The notes: generated from the letters alone by a model not told the origin. DNA of 7,647 bases from Candidatus Cloacimonadota bacterium (GCA_021772705.1 JAJFLN010000235.1:1-7647), one strand, 5' to 3'; positions 1 through 6,943 are shown, counted from the first letter of the stretch. Translations and numbers: made by a program.

Positions 1-419
1 GCACCATTCATGCTGCCCTCGATGTGATGGACCACACCGGACTCCAGGTGCTTCACGATCGGCTCGTGACAGGGAAAGGCAGCGCTGGGAAACCAGCAAA
101 TGTCCTTCAGTCCCATCTCGGCGATGGCGTCGAAGAGGGGAACGGCGACCCGGTCACCGTCACGAAAGTGATGGTGAGTGGATACGGTCATTCCATCCTC
201 GAGGCCGCAGCGCTCCAGAGCCTCCCGCAGGCTGGCGACCCGCTTGTCCCCATCTGCCGGATAGTCGGAACAGCTCCGGATCGGAGGCCCGTGATGACTT
301 CCCTCCGGTGCCGGAGCACCGACGGCGGAGAAGGGACGAGACGGCACTCCATTCACCCGCGTCGGGACACGCCGTCCTGCCGAATTCTGGTTCAGCTCAC
401 CGAAATCGATCTGCCTCAT
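1..419 (-). CDS. citF: Citrate lyase alpha subunit (citrate:acetyl-ACP transferase), N-terminal part, runs off the window
   Basis: Translating the minus strand from the ATG at 419 gives 139 complete codons with no stop before the window edge; full CitF is about 510 residues, so roughly a quarter is present. Recognisable CitF features are a Gly-Arg-Arg-Val-Pro opening (residues 15-19), the hallmark THHHFRDGD block (81-89), then a DAIAEMGLKD helix (97-106) and a CHEPIVKHLESGVV segment (117-130). In the family this subunit exchanges acetyl on the carrier protein for citrate, forming citryl-ACP, and works in the cytoplasm with CitD and CitE. The ATG overlaps the citDE stop in an ATGA arrangement, with GGAG a few bases upstream, so translation is probably coupled. 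The frame was missed by a simple ORF scan because its stop lies outside the window. A citramalate lyase alpha subunit would look much the same. Confidence 0.93.
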   Translation of the reverse strand, partial: MRQIDFGELNQNSAGRRVPTRVNGVPSRPFSAVGAPAPEGSHHGPPIRSCSDYPADGDKRVASLREALERCGLEDGMTVSTHHHFRDGDRVAVPLFDAIAEMGLKDICWFPSAAFPCHEPIVKHLESGVVHHIEGSMNG

Positions 420-1693
420 TTCTCTCCTCGAATCGGGGCGCCGGAATCGGCGGCGTCATCCGGGATCAGTCCCAGGTTCCGGGCCGATGTGACGGTCCGC
501 TCAGCCCTCTTCACCACCGGAGCGTCGATCATCTTGGAACCGAGAGAGACGACGCCGCGTCCCTTCTGTCGAGCCTCGTCGAATGCCTCCACAATCCGCA
601 GCGCCTTCTCGATCTCCGCCCGAGAGGGGGCGAAGGCCTCGTTGATCACGCGAATCTGAGAGGGATGAATGCAGCCCTTGCCCTCGAAGCCGAGAGACCG
701 GGCCTCCCGGGCACTCGCCGCCAGACTCTCCATGTCCGCCACGTCGGAGTAGACACTGTCGATGGGCTGCAGACCGGACGCCCGGGCCGCATTGATCACC
801 GCCTGCCTGGCAAAGAAGGACTCCCGTCCCTCCTCGGTTCGGTTGACCCCCAGCTCGGCAGTGTAGTCCTCCAGCCCGATGGTCAGGGCCACGACCCTGG
901 GCGAGGCCTTCCCGATCTCGTAGGCCTTCTCGATCCCCAGTGGGCTCTCAAGAATGGGCATGAGCCAAATCTCCGATGACAGACCCAGGGTCCGGCGAAT
1001 CTCGACGATCCGAGCCTCCACGTCCATCACCTGCTCCGGGTCCTCACACTTGGGGAGCAGTATCAGATCCGGCGACTCCGGAACGACGACAGCCAGATCG
1101 TCCAGGCCCAGAGGCAACTGATTGATCCGGACCATCCTCTCGGCACCGCGGAAATCGAGATGCACCAGCGCCTCCCGGACCATGAACCGGGCCGCGTCCT
1201 TCTCGCCTGGAGAGACTGAGTCCTCCAGATCGAGGATCAGTCCGTCGGCACCGTGGAGGGGCGCATTGATGAAGAACTTCGGCGAGTTTCCAGGAAGATA
1301 GAGCCTGCTACGTCTCAGCCGATTGCGGCTGTCGGCGGATCGATTCGCCGCCGGAGCACCTCGGCTCCCCTGCAGTTCCCTGGGGCCTGTTTCGCCTCGG
1401 CCTCGACGGATGGCACACTCCACCCGAGCCTCGATAGCGAAGGGCAGAGCTCCGGCGTCCTCCACGTGAACCCGGGCGTGCTCCACTCCCATGCGCTCGA
1501 ACACGCCGGCTATCTGAGCCCTCAGCCTGTCGCCATAGTAGAGGTCCACCCGAGACTGGCAGTCCAGATCGATGCCTCCCGACTGAGACGGCTCGACCCG
1601 TACCCAGAGATCGGACCGCACATCGGAGCCTCTCTGGCCTGCCTCGGCGATTCGATCGAGCTGAAGCCTGGCCTCAGGAGACATCAGCAACAC
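416..1693 (-). CDS. citE: Fused citrate lyase acyl carrier protein (CitD) and beta subunit (CitE), citryl/citramalyl-ACP lyase
   Basis: This 425-residue protein joins two citrate lyase subunits normally encoded separately. Residues about 16-97 match CitD: an AG near 18-19, SDLWVRV (27-33), a YGD at 53-55 and EDAGALPFAIEARVE (78-92). A charged linker (about 98-125) leads to CitE (about 126-400): RRSRLYLPGN (127-136), LDLEDSV (154-160), Arg189, the acidic metal-binding residues Glu249 in PILES and Asp276 in GLEDY, and GCIHPSQI (340-347). Family knowledge: CitE cleaves citryl-ACP to oxaloacetate and acetyl-ACP; CitD carries the phosphoribosyl-dephospho-CoA arm on a serine. Here that serine is shifted or replaced (Ser23 or Ser27). 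The start is uncertain: GTG at 1693 has GGAG only 4 nt upstream, while ATG at 1684 (residue 4) is the alternative. It overlaps the PrpD gene upstream by 20 or 11 nt, and citF downstream by 4 nt. Citramalate is an alternative substrate. Confidence 0.93.
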   Translation of the reverse strand: MLLMSPEARLQLDRIAEAGQRGSDVRSDLWVRVEPSQSGGIDLDCQSRVDLYYGDRLRAQIAGVFERMGVEHARVHVEDAGALPFAIEARVECAIRRGRGETGPRELQGSRGAPAANRSADSRNRLRRSRLYLPGNSPKFFINAPLHGADGLILDLEDSVSPGEKDAARFMVREALVHLDFRGAERMVRINQLPLGLDDLAVVVPESPDLILLPKCEDPEQVMDVEARIVEIRRTLGLSSEIWLMPILESPLGIEKAYEIGKASPRVVALTIGLEDYTAELGVNRTEEGRESFFARQAVINAARASGLQPIDSVYSDVADMESLAASAREARSLGFEGKGCIHPSQIRVINEAFAPSRAEIEKALRIVEAFDEARQKGRGVVSLGSKMIDAPVVKRAERTVTSARNLGLIPDDAADSGAPIRGEK

Positions 1694-3059
1694 AGAGCTC
1701 CATCAGCCTCCCGGCGGAATCGAGCTTCTCCAGGGAGAACACCGTTTCACGTAACTCTTGCCTCCGGCGGTCAGACAGGATCGGCTCTGCCAGGGCATCG
1801 AACTTGATCTGAAGCTCCTCCTCCGACATGGGGTCTCGCGGGTCGCCCTTCGGCATGTCGCGGCGCTTCACGAACTCCTGGCCGCTTGCGGTCTTGATCG
1901 TTACCCTGGTGGCCTGCTTGGCCGGGAAGAGCTTCTCGAACTCCTCGTTGGCCACCACCTTCACCTTGTTCAGCTGGGCCCGGATTCGAGGATCGGCGAT
2001 CTTCTCGACCGTGAACTGTTGCGGCGTGACCTTCAGGTCAGCCAGGGCTGCCGCGATGCAGTAGGGCAGGCTGTGATCCGCAGTCTCTCTCGTCTTCGGA
2101 TCGTACTTGGATGGATCGCTCAGGATGTCGGCGGCTCTGGCGATGGACTCGATCTGTACCGCCGCAACATCCTCGGCCTTTAGGCCATTCTCACGGACCA
2201 GGTCCAGGACGGCCGTGATAGGAGCGTGGGTGAGAGCTTCCGTCGGGTAGGACTTCATCCCGCACTGGCTGATACGGAATCCGTCGCCCAACCCGTCCTC
2301 GAGTTTGCCCAGGTCCCAGGACTCTCCCAGACAGTGAACCATTCCTTCCTTGCCTTCGATGACATGCTCCGGCCCCTCGTATCCCCTGCGGGCCAGCAGG
2401 GCCGCCTCGACGCCTTCCCGGACGGCCATGGGGTCCACGGTGTTCTTCATCATCGTCAGCTTGCCTGCCGTAACAGCTCCCAGGGTGTGGCAGTGGCTGC
2501 CAGAAATCCCGATTGCGTGCTGGATCTGCTCGGCGTTCAAGCCGAGCATGCAACCTGCGGCCACAGGAGTAGCGAATGAGGTGAGGGTCGCGTGATGCCA
2601 GCCTCTTTCCCGGATACCGGGGATCGCCGCCTCGCAGAGTCTCATCTCGAACTCGTAGGCCACGACGATGCCCACCAGGATCCGGCGACCGTCAAGGCCC
2701 TCATGCTCCGCAAGAGCCAGCACTCCCGGGATGATGTCACTGGGGTGACTCGGGTCCTGCTTCCAGTAGATGTCGTTGTAATCCATGGCCCGGGCCATGA
2801 GGGAGTTGGCCATCGTGGCTGACACGGCGTTGGTCTTGCTGCCGGCGCCGATGAGGGTGCACTTCCCGGCGCCCCCCATCTCATCCAGATGTTCCAGGAA
2901 GATCCGCACATCCTCCATCCCGAATCCGCCCAGGGCGCAACCGAGCGTGTCAAAGAGGAATCGACGCGCTGCGTCAATCGCGTCCTGATCCAGGTCCTCG
3001 TACCGGAGGCCGCTGGCCCATTCAGAAATGCGGCGTGTGATCGTCGTCTCGCTCGTCAT
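1674..3059 (-). CDS. MmgE/PrpD-family dehydratase (2-methylcitrate dehydratase-like)
   Basis: The protein has 461 residues, the usual MmgE/PrpD length. Visible family features are an N-terminal helical domain (1-120) with AMDYNDI (91-97) and SHPSD (104-108), GWHHATLTS (153-161), AGKLTMMKN (198-206), KSYPTEALTHAP (269-280) and the strongly conserved ADHSLPYCIAAAL (327-339). The Asp, His and Lys/Tyr residues in these blocks occupy the positions of the active-site residues known from cis-aconitate decarboxylase. Members dehydrate 2-methylcitrate or citrate, decarboxylate cis-aconitate, or epimerise iminodisuccinate, all without an Fe-S cluster. The exact activity cannot be read from sequence. 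Beside an aconitase-like enzyme and a citrate lyase, a tricarboxylate or alkyl-malate substrate is the best inference. The ATG at 3059 has an AAGGA 8 nt upstream; the gap from the HD-like gene is 19 nt and the 3' end overlaps citDE. Confidence 0.9.
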   Translation of the reverse strand: MTSETTITRRISEWASGLRYEDLDQDAIDAARRFLFDTLGCALGGFGMEDVRIFLEHLDEMGGAGKCTLIGAGSKTNAVSATMANSLMARAMDYNDIYWKQDPSHPSDIIPGVLALAEHEGLDGRRILVGIVVAYEFEMRLCEAAIPGIRERGWHHATLTSFATPVAAGCMLGLNAEQIQHAIGISGSHCHTLGAVTAGKLTMMKNTVDPMAVREGVEAALLARRGYEGPEHVIEGKEGMVHCLGESWDLGKLEDGLGDGFRISQCGMKSYPTEALTHAPITAVLDLVRENGLKAEDVAAVQIESIARAADILSDPSKYDPKTRETADHSLPYCIAAALADLKVTPQQFTVEKIADPRIRAQLNKVKVVANEEFEKLFPAKQATRVTIKTASGQEFVKRRDMPKGDPRDPMSEEELQIKFDALAEPILSDRRRQELRETVFSLEKLDSAGRLMELCVADVS

Positions 3060-3078
3060 CTTGGCAGTCCTTCCAGGT

Positions 3079-3609
3079 TCAGCTGACCAGCTCGAAGTCG
3101 GTGAAATCGGCGTGGTGGAAGATGATCGATTCCGGGAATCGCTTCACGTGATCCCCTTCCTTCGAGTGCGTCGCGATGACATGCATCACAGCCTCGGGAA
3201 TCTCGTGCTTGTAACAGAGGCCGACACCGCTGAACGGGTGACGGAGGTACTGCCCCGACTGCCCCTTCACGATCTTGCCATCCTTGTCCTCGTACTCGAG
3301 CATCTTTCCCACGTCTGCCAGGAGCGCTCCCGCCACGAGAGTATCGTGATCGATCGTCACCCGGTCACCGTAGGCCTTCACCAGCACGTCCTCCATGGCA
3401 ATGCACATGCGGCAAACCGTCCGGACGTGCTCCAGATACATGATGTTCACGTTGTCCGCCAGCAGGGTGAAGGGAATTCGCATCAGGTCCTCCGGCTTCC
3501 AGCCGCCCTTCGTCGTCGCTTCGACCCAGACGTCGAGGACCTTCTCTCTCAGTTGCTCGTTCCGGATCTCGTTCAGCTCCGGAAACAGTTCACGAATTTG
3601 ATCTCTCAT
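3079..3609 (-). CDS. Small HD-domain-like protein with Ala-Asp in place of the His-Asp doublet
   Basis: The protein has 176 residues, is wholly soluble, and has no signal peptide or membrane segment. The pattern is that of an HD hydrolase: a first histidine in YLEHVR (His61), a GALLADVGK segment (94-102) where HD proteins usually have LLHDIGK, then RHPFSG (123-128), ATHSKEGD (146-153) and a late HHADFTDFE (165-173) with Asp168. The histidine of the defining doublet is alanine (Ala98), while Asp99 and the flanking Gly-Lys remain, so metal binding is probably altered. It sits between two enzyme genes with 24 and 19 nt gaps and has a textbook AGGAGG 5 nt before its ATG, so it is made with them. 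Its function is unknown. A role as a regulatory or assembly partner, or a hydrolase with relaxed metal binding, is possible. Confidence 0.78.
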   Translation of the reverse strand: MRDQIRELFPELNEIRNEQLREKVLDVWVEATTKGGWKPEDLMRIPFTLLADNVNIMYLEHVRTVCRMCIAMEDVLVKAYGDRVTIDHDTLVAGALLADVGKMLEYEDKDGKIVKGQSGQYLRHPFSGVGLCYKHEIPEAVMHVIATHSKEGDHVKRFPESIIFHHADFTDFELVS

Positions 3610-3633
3610 TGGGGCCTCCTGGAGGGCAGGGAG

Positions 3634-5628
3634 TCAGGGAGTAGTGGAATCGGCGACCGACGTAGCAGCCGCGGCCAGCTGGTGGCGGACCAGAGCTTCA
3701 AGACCGCCGAAGATGACGAGCTGCTGCGCCACTTCACCCAGAGGGGCAAAGCTGTAAAGGTGGTCGCCTGTCCGGATCGTGGCCTGACGGAAGTCGATCA
3801 CGGCCCGGGACCCGGTGCGAATGGTCAAGTCGGCAGATCCGGCAAATCGGGTCTTCAGATCCGCCACGAGCTCGGGGCACTCGATGACCACATAACCATT
3901 GTTGAATGCATTTCGCTTGTAGGTCTGGGAATAGGAACCGGCGACCACCATCCGGAGTCCCCGATAAGCCAGGCAGGTCGCCGCCTGCTCCCGGGAGGAA
4001 CCGGAGCCGAAGTTGAGTCCACCCACCAGGATGTCCCCTTCCCGTGCGATCTCTTGAAACCGAGGATCGTAGTTGAGCATCGCCGCCGCGGCCATCTCAT
4101 CTCGGGTCAAACCCTCCTTATAGGTGACGTCCTTCCCGTAGATGCCGTCGGTGTTCATGTTGTCCTTGGGTACGTATAGCAGCTCACCCTCGATGCGCTC
4201 CGGGAAACCGTCGAGGATCTCCGTCTCGAGGGATTCCCTGGCCGGGACGGGAGACTCCACGATTCTACTGGCTGACTTCAGATCCGTCTCTCCTCCCTGA
4301 TCCCCGACTCCGGCCACCCCGGCGATTCTCCCGGCCACAGCCGAGGCTGCCACCACCGCTGGGCTGGCCAGATAGACGTGTGCCTCTCTGGAACCCATCC
4401 GCCCCTTGAAGTTCCGGTTCGTCGCCGAGATCCCCGTCTCGCCATCCTGGAGCAGTCCCTCCCCCAGCCCGATGCAGGGACCACAACCGGCGGGCAGCGC
4501 CCGGGCCCCGGCGTCCAGCAGAGTCTGCCAGTAGCCGAGGCGTGTCGCCTCCTCCTCGACCTCACTGGATGCGGCGGCGATGTAGAGTTCCACGCCAACG
4601 GACACCTTCCGATCCTTCAGCACCTCCGCAGCCTCGGCGAAGTCACCGAGCCGTCCATTGACGCAGCTCAGGAGGAAGGCCTTCTGGATGGCTATCCCCT
4701 CCTTCTCGATGCGGGACAGGGGGACAATGCGCTTCACTTCGTCGGGACCCGCCACGTGGGGCGTGACGGCCCCCAGATCGAGATGGATCACCCGGACATA
4801 TCCGGCATCCGCATCAGCCGCCAAGCCAGCGGCGGTCAAGGTCTCGATGCTCTCTCTCGAAAGCCGGGGAGCCTCATCGCCCCGGCCGGCCATGACGTCG
4901 GCCCGAGCTTGCAGATAGCTCCGCGTTACCTCGTCGATTGGAAACACTCCCGCCAGGGCACCCCACTCGGTGGTCATGTTGGACAGGGTCATGCGCTGCT
5001 CCATCGAGAGCGATGCCACTCCAGGACCGGTGAACTCGACACAGCAATTGAGAACTTCATCGTCGTTGAACGTGCCGATCAGAGTGATGATCACATCCTT
5101 GCCCGTGACGCCTGGACGCAGCTTGCCAGTCAGCTCTACCTTGACCACATCGGGAACCTGCCACCAGGTCTGGCCCGTGGCCCAGATGGCAGCCGCATCG
5201 GTCCGAACCACGGGAGTGCCCAGGGCGCCCAGGGCCCCGTAGAAGTTCGAGTGAGAGTCGGAGCCGACGACGAGGCTGCCCGGGACGGCGAAACCCTCCT
5301 CCACCATGATCTGATGGCCGATGCCCCGGCCGGCGCCGAAGAAGCTGACCCCGTTATCCCGAGCAAAGGCCTCGATCTCACGGTACTTCCGAAGGTTGGC
5401 GTCGCTCCGGTTCTGGATGTCGTGGTCGAGGCAGAACACAGGCTGGCCAGGGTGCCGCACTCCTGGGGCCCCGGTGGACCGGAACTTTGGAATCACGGCT
5501 GCCGTGTTGTCGTGGGTCATCACGTGCTTCGGACGGATGGTCACGAAGTCCCCGGCGTGGACCTCCCGGTCCTCGGCCAGATCCACGGCGTACCTTTGAA
5601 CGATCTTCTCTACCAGCGACTGGGACAT
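3634..5628 (-). CDS. Aconitase-superfamily hydro-lyase, single chain, fungal homoaconitase (Lys4)-like
   Basis: The product is 664 residues from the ATG at 5628, chosen because AGGAGG lies 6 nt upstream; a TTG at 5652 would add 8 residues but lacks this support. Catalytic-domain blocks in order: MTHDNTAAVIPKF (37-49), LDHDIQNRSDANLRKY (67-82), GAGRGIGHQIMVEEGF (98-113), SDSHSN (123-128), TDAAAIWATGQTWWQVP (143-159), and the 4Fe-4S ligands Cys322 in SCVNGR and Cys382/Cys385 in GCGPC, followed by TNRNFKGRMGS (403-413). The swivel domain (about 475-650) has NTDGIYGK, NFGSGSSREQAA (539-550) and AYRGLRMVVAGS. The order and wording of these blocks recall fungal mitochondrial Lys4 more than AcnA, AcnB or LeuC/LeuD, from memory of the family. 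All catalytic elements are intact. The reaction is dehydration and rehydration of citrate, homocitrate or a related substrate in the cytoplasm. It starts 45 nt after the dehydrogenase gene. Confidence 0.92.
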   Translation of the reverse strand: MSQSLVEKIVQRYAVDLAEDREVHAGDFVTIRPKHVMTHDNTAAVIPKFRSTGAPGVRHPGQPVFCLDHDIQNRSDANLRKYREIEAFARDNGVSFFGAGRGIGHQIMVEEGFAVPGSLVVGSDSHSNFYGALGALGTPVVRTDAAAIWATGQTWWQVPDVVKVELTGKLRPGVTGKDVIITLIGTFNDDEVLNCCVEFTGPGVASLSMEQRMTLSNMTTEWGALAGVFPIDEVTRSYLQARADVMAGRGDEAPRLSRESIETLTAAGLAADADAGYVRVIHLDLGAVTPHVAGPDEVKRIVPLSRIEKEGIAIQKAFLLSCVNGRLGDFAEAAEVLKDRKVSVGVELYIAAASSEVEEEATRLGYWQTLLDAGARALPAGCGPCIGLGEGLLQDGETGISATNRNFKGRMGSREAHVYLASPAVVAASAVAGRIAGVAGVGDQGGETDLKSASRIVESPVPARESLETEILDGFPERIEGELLYVPKDNMNTDGIYGKDVTYKEGLTRDEMAAAAMLNYDPRFQEIAREGDILVGGLNFGSGSSREQAATCLAYRGLRMVVAGSYSQTYKRNAFNNGYVVIECPELVADLKTRFAGSADLTIRTGSRAVIDFRQATIRTGDHLYSFAPLGEVAQQLVIFGGLEALVRHQLAAAATSVADSTTP

Positions 5629-5673
5629 CTCAGTCCTCCTGGATCGGGGCAACTCAGCGGGAGGCGACCCGCC

Positions 5674-6861
5674 TCATTTCAACTCGGCCAGAATGGCGTC
5701 GGTGAGTTGAACGCTCGTGGCGGCTCCCTTCTCGATAGCCGAGGCGCCGCCGGTGAACCGCTTCAAGTCGTAGGTCTGGACTTCAGCCTTCTCGATGACC
5801 CGGCTGATTGCGCCCCAGATGCGAGTGGACTTCTCCGTTTCCCCCACGTGATCCAGGAGCATGCAGCCCGAAAGGATCATGGCGATGGGGTTTACGATGG
5901 GGGGATCGAGCTTCTCGTACTTCGGGGCCGATCCGTGGGTCGGCTCGAAGACAGCCACGTCCTTGCCGATGTTGGCGCTGCAGGCAAATCCCAGTCCACC
6001 CACCAGGCCGGCAAATCCGTCGGAGACGATGTCGCCGAACATGTTGCCGGCGACGATGACCCCATAGGTCTCGGGGTTCTTGGTGAGCCACATCATTTGA
6101 GCATCGATGTTGGTCGACCAGAGCTGGATGTCCCGGAACTCCTTCTGGACCAGCGCGGCCTCGGCCTCCATCATCCCGGAGGTCTCCCGGATGACGTTGG
6201 GCTTCTCGCAGACCGTCACGGACTTGTATCCGTGCTTCTGGGCGTACTCGAAGGCGGCTCGGGTAATGCGGCGGCACTTCTCGCGGCTGAAGATGCGTGT
6301 CGAGACGGCCAGATCCGGACCGGGAACCTCGGAGAAGAGCTTGAACTTGGGGTGGGAGTTCAGGGCAGCGCGCACATTCTCCGGCGGGTCAGTCCACTCC
6401 ACGCCTCCGTAGAGGCCCTCCGTGTTCTGTCTGAAGATCACAGCGTTGACCAGCGGCTCGTCCACTCCGCCATCGCGGCCCCGGCGAATGAAGTTGAGCG
6501 GATTCCCGGGGAAAGACCGGCAGGGCCGGATGCAGACATCGAGGTCGAAGTGCTGTCGCATGGCGACGATGGGGCTGTAGTAGACGAATCCCTGGTCTCT
6601 CAGCTCGAGCTTCAGCTCTGCGGCGGCCTCGCCCTTGGGCTTGGAGGTGATGGCGCCAAAGAGGCCCAGCTTGTGCTCCGCAAGGGCATCGATAGTGCGC
6701 TGCGGCAGAGCGTTTCCTTCGTCGATCCAGAAGTCCCAGCCGATGTCGGCATGGACGTATTCAGCGTCGAAACCAACGGCGTCAAGGACGCGAATTGCTT
6801 CCGGCAGGACAACCTTCCCGATGCCGTCTCCAGGCATCGAAACAACCGTGTACTTTGACAC
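5674..6861 (-). CDS. Isocitrate/isopropylmalate dehydrogenase-family enzyme, predicted NADP-dependent
   Basis: The product is 395 residues, close to the family norm, and is the first gene of the operon. Catalytic and metal residues are present: Tyr151 in NTEGLYGG, Lys220 in CEKPNV, and Asp253, Asp277 and Asp281 in DAQMMW and FGDIVSDG. Substrate arginines are Arg102, Arg112 and Arg144. Cofactor residues HGSAPKY (309-315) and TYDLKR (363-368) reproduce the Lys344, Tyr345, Tyr391 and Arg395 pattern of E. coli NADP isocitrate dehydrogenase. Ser113 is conserved as Ser96, but Asn115 becomes Ile98. The expected reaction is oxidative decarboxylation of isocitrate or a homologue to a 2-oxoacid, CO2 and NADPH. 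The start is GTG at 6861, with AGGAGG 7 nt upstream. Isocitrate is the first guess; homoisocitrate or 3-methylmalate cannot be excluded. Confidence 0.92.
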   Translation of the reverse strand: MSKYTVVSMPGDGIGKVVLPEAIRVLDAVGFDAEYVHADIGWDFWIDEGNALPQRTIDALAEHKLGLFGAITSKPKGEAAAELKLELRDQGFVYYSPIVAMRQHFDLDVCIRPCRSFPGNPLNFIRRGRDGGVDEPLVNAVIFRQNTEGLYGGVEWTDPPENVRAALNSHPKFKLFSEVPGPDLAVSTRIFSREKCRRITRAAFEYAQKHGYKSVTVCEKPNVIRETSGMMEAEAALVQKEFRDIQLWSTNIDAQMMWLTKNPETYGVIVAGNMFGDIVSDGFAGLVGGLGFACSANIGKDVAVFEPTHGSAPKYEKLDPPIVNPIAMILSGCMLLDHVGETEKSTRIWGAISRVIEKAEVQTYDLKRFTGGASAIEKGAATSVQLTDAILAELK

Positions 6862-6868
6862 GTCAGCG

Positions 6869-6874
6869 CCTCCT
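6869..6874 (-). promoter_or_regulatory. Shine-Dalgarno site for the dehydrogenase gene
   Basis: The minus strand reads AGGAGG 7 nt before the GTG at 6861, a perfect anti-16S match at good spacing. It decides the non-ATG start. A complementary CCTCCT lies about 60 nt upstream at 6935-6940 and could mask it in the transcript. Confidence 0.88.
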
Positions 6875-6886
6875 CTCGTGATTGAT

Positions 6887-6934
6887 GCCTGCGCCGCTCG
6901 GCGGTCCGCTCACGGACCTGTCAGGCCCGGCGCA
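6887..6934 (-). promoter_or_regulatory. Inverted repeats in the leader of the operon
   Basis: Nested dyads lie just upstream of the first gene. TGCGCCG at 6890-6896 is the exact complement of CGGCGCA at 6928-6934, and inside it GGTCCG (6903-6908) pairs with CGGACC (6913-6918) across a 4-nt loop. No T-run follows on the minus strand, so this is more likely a leader or 5' structure than an intrinsic terminator. Function is inferred. Confidence 0.5.
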
Positions 6935-6943
6935 AGGAGGCAG

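Noticed and set aside
24..659. Plus-strand open frame of 211 codons
   Set aside because: The opposite strand here encodes the recognisable CitF N-terminus and CitE C-terminus, so this frame is a shadow.
3028..4179. Plus-strand open frame of 383 codons
   Set aside because: It is antisense to the HD-like gene and the end of the aconitase-like gene, has a His/Val/Asp-rich low-information translation and no convincing ribosome site.
5629..5652. TTG start that would extend the aconitase-like protein by 8 residues
   Set aside because: The ATG at 5628 has AGGAGG at 6-nt spacing and matches the family's usual N-terminus; the TTG would place the ribosome site inside the coding region.
4378..6858. 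Very long plus-strand open frame (826 codons)
   Set aside because: It lies antisense across two intact, recognisable enzymes (aconitase-like and dehydrogenase), its translation shows no known domain, and long antisense frames are expected where GC-rich third positions suppress stops.
6887..6934. Leader dyads as an intrinsic terminator
   Set aside because: No T-run follows on the minus strand, and on the plus strand there is no gene to terminate.
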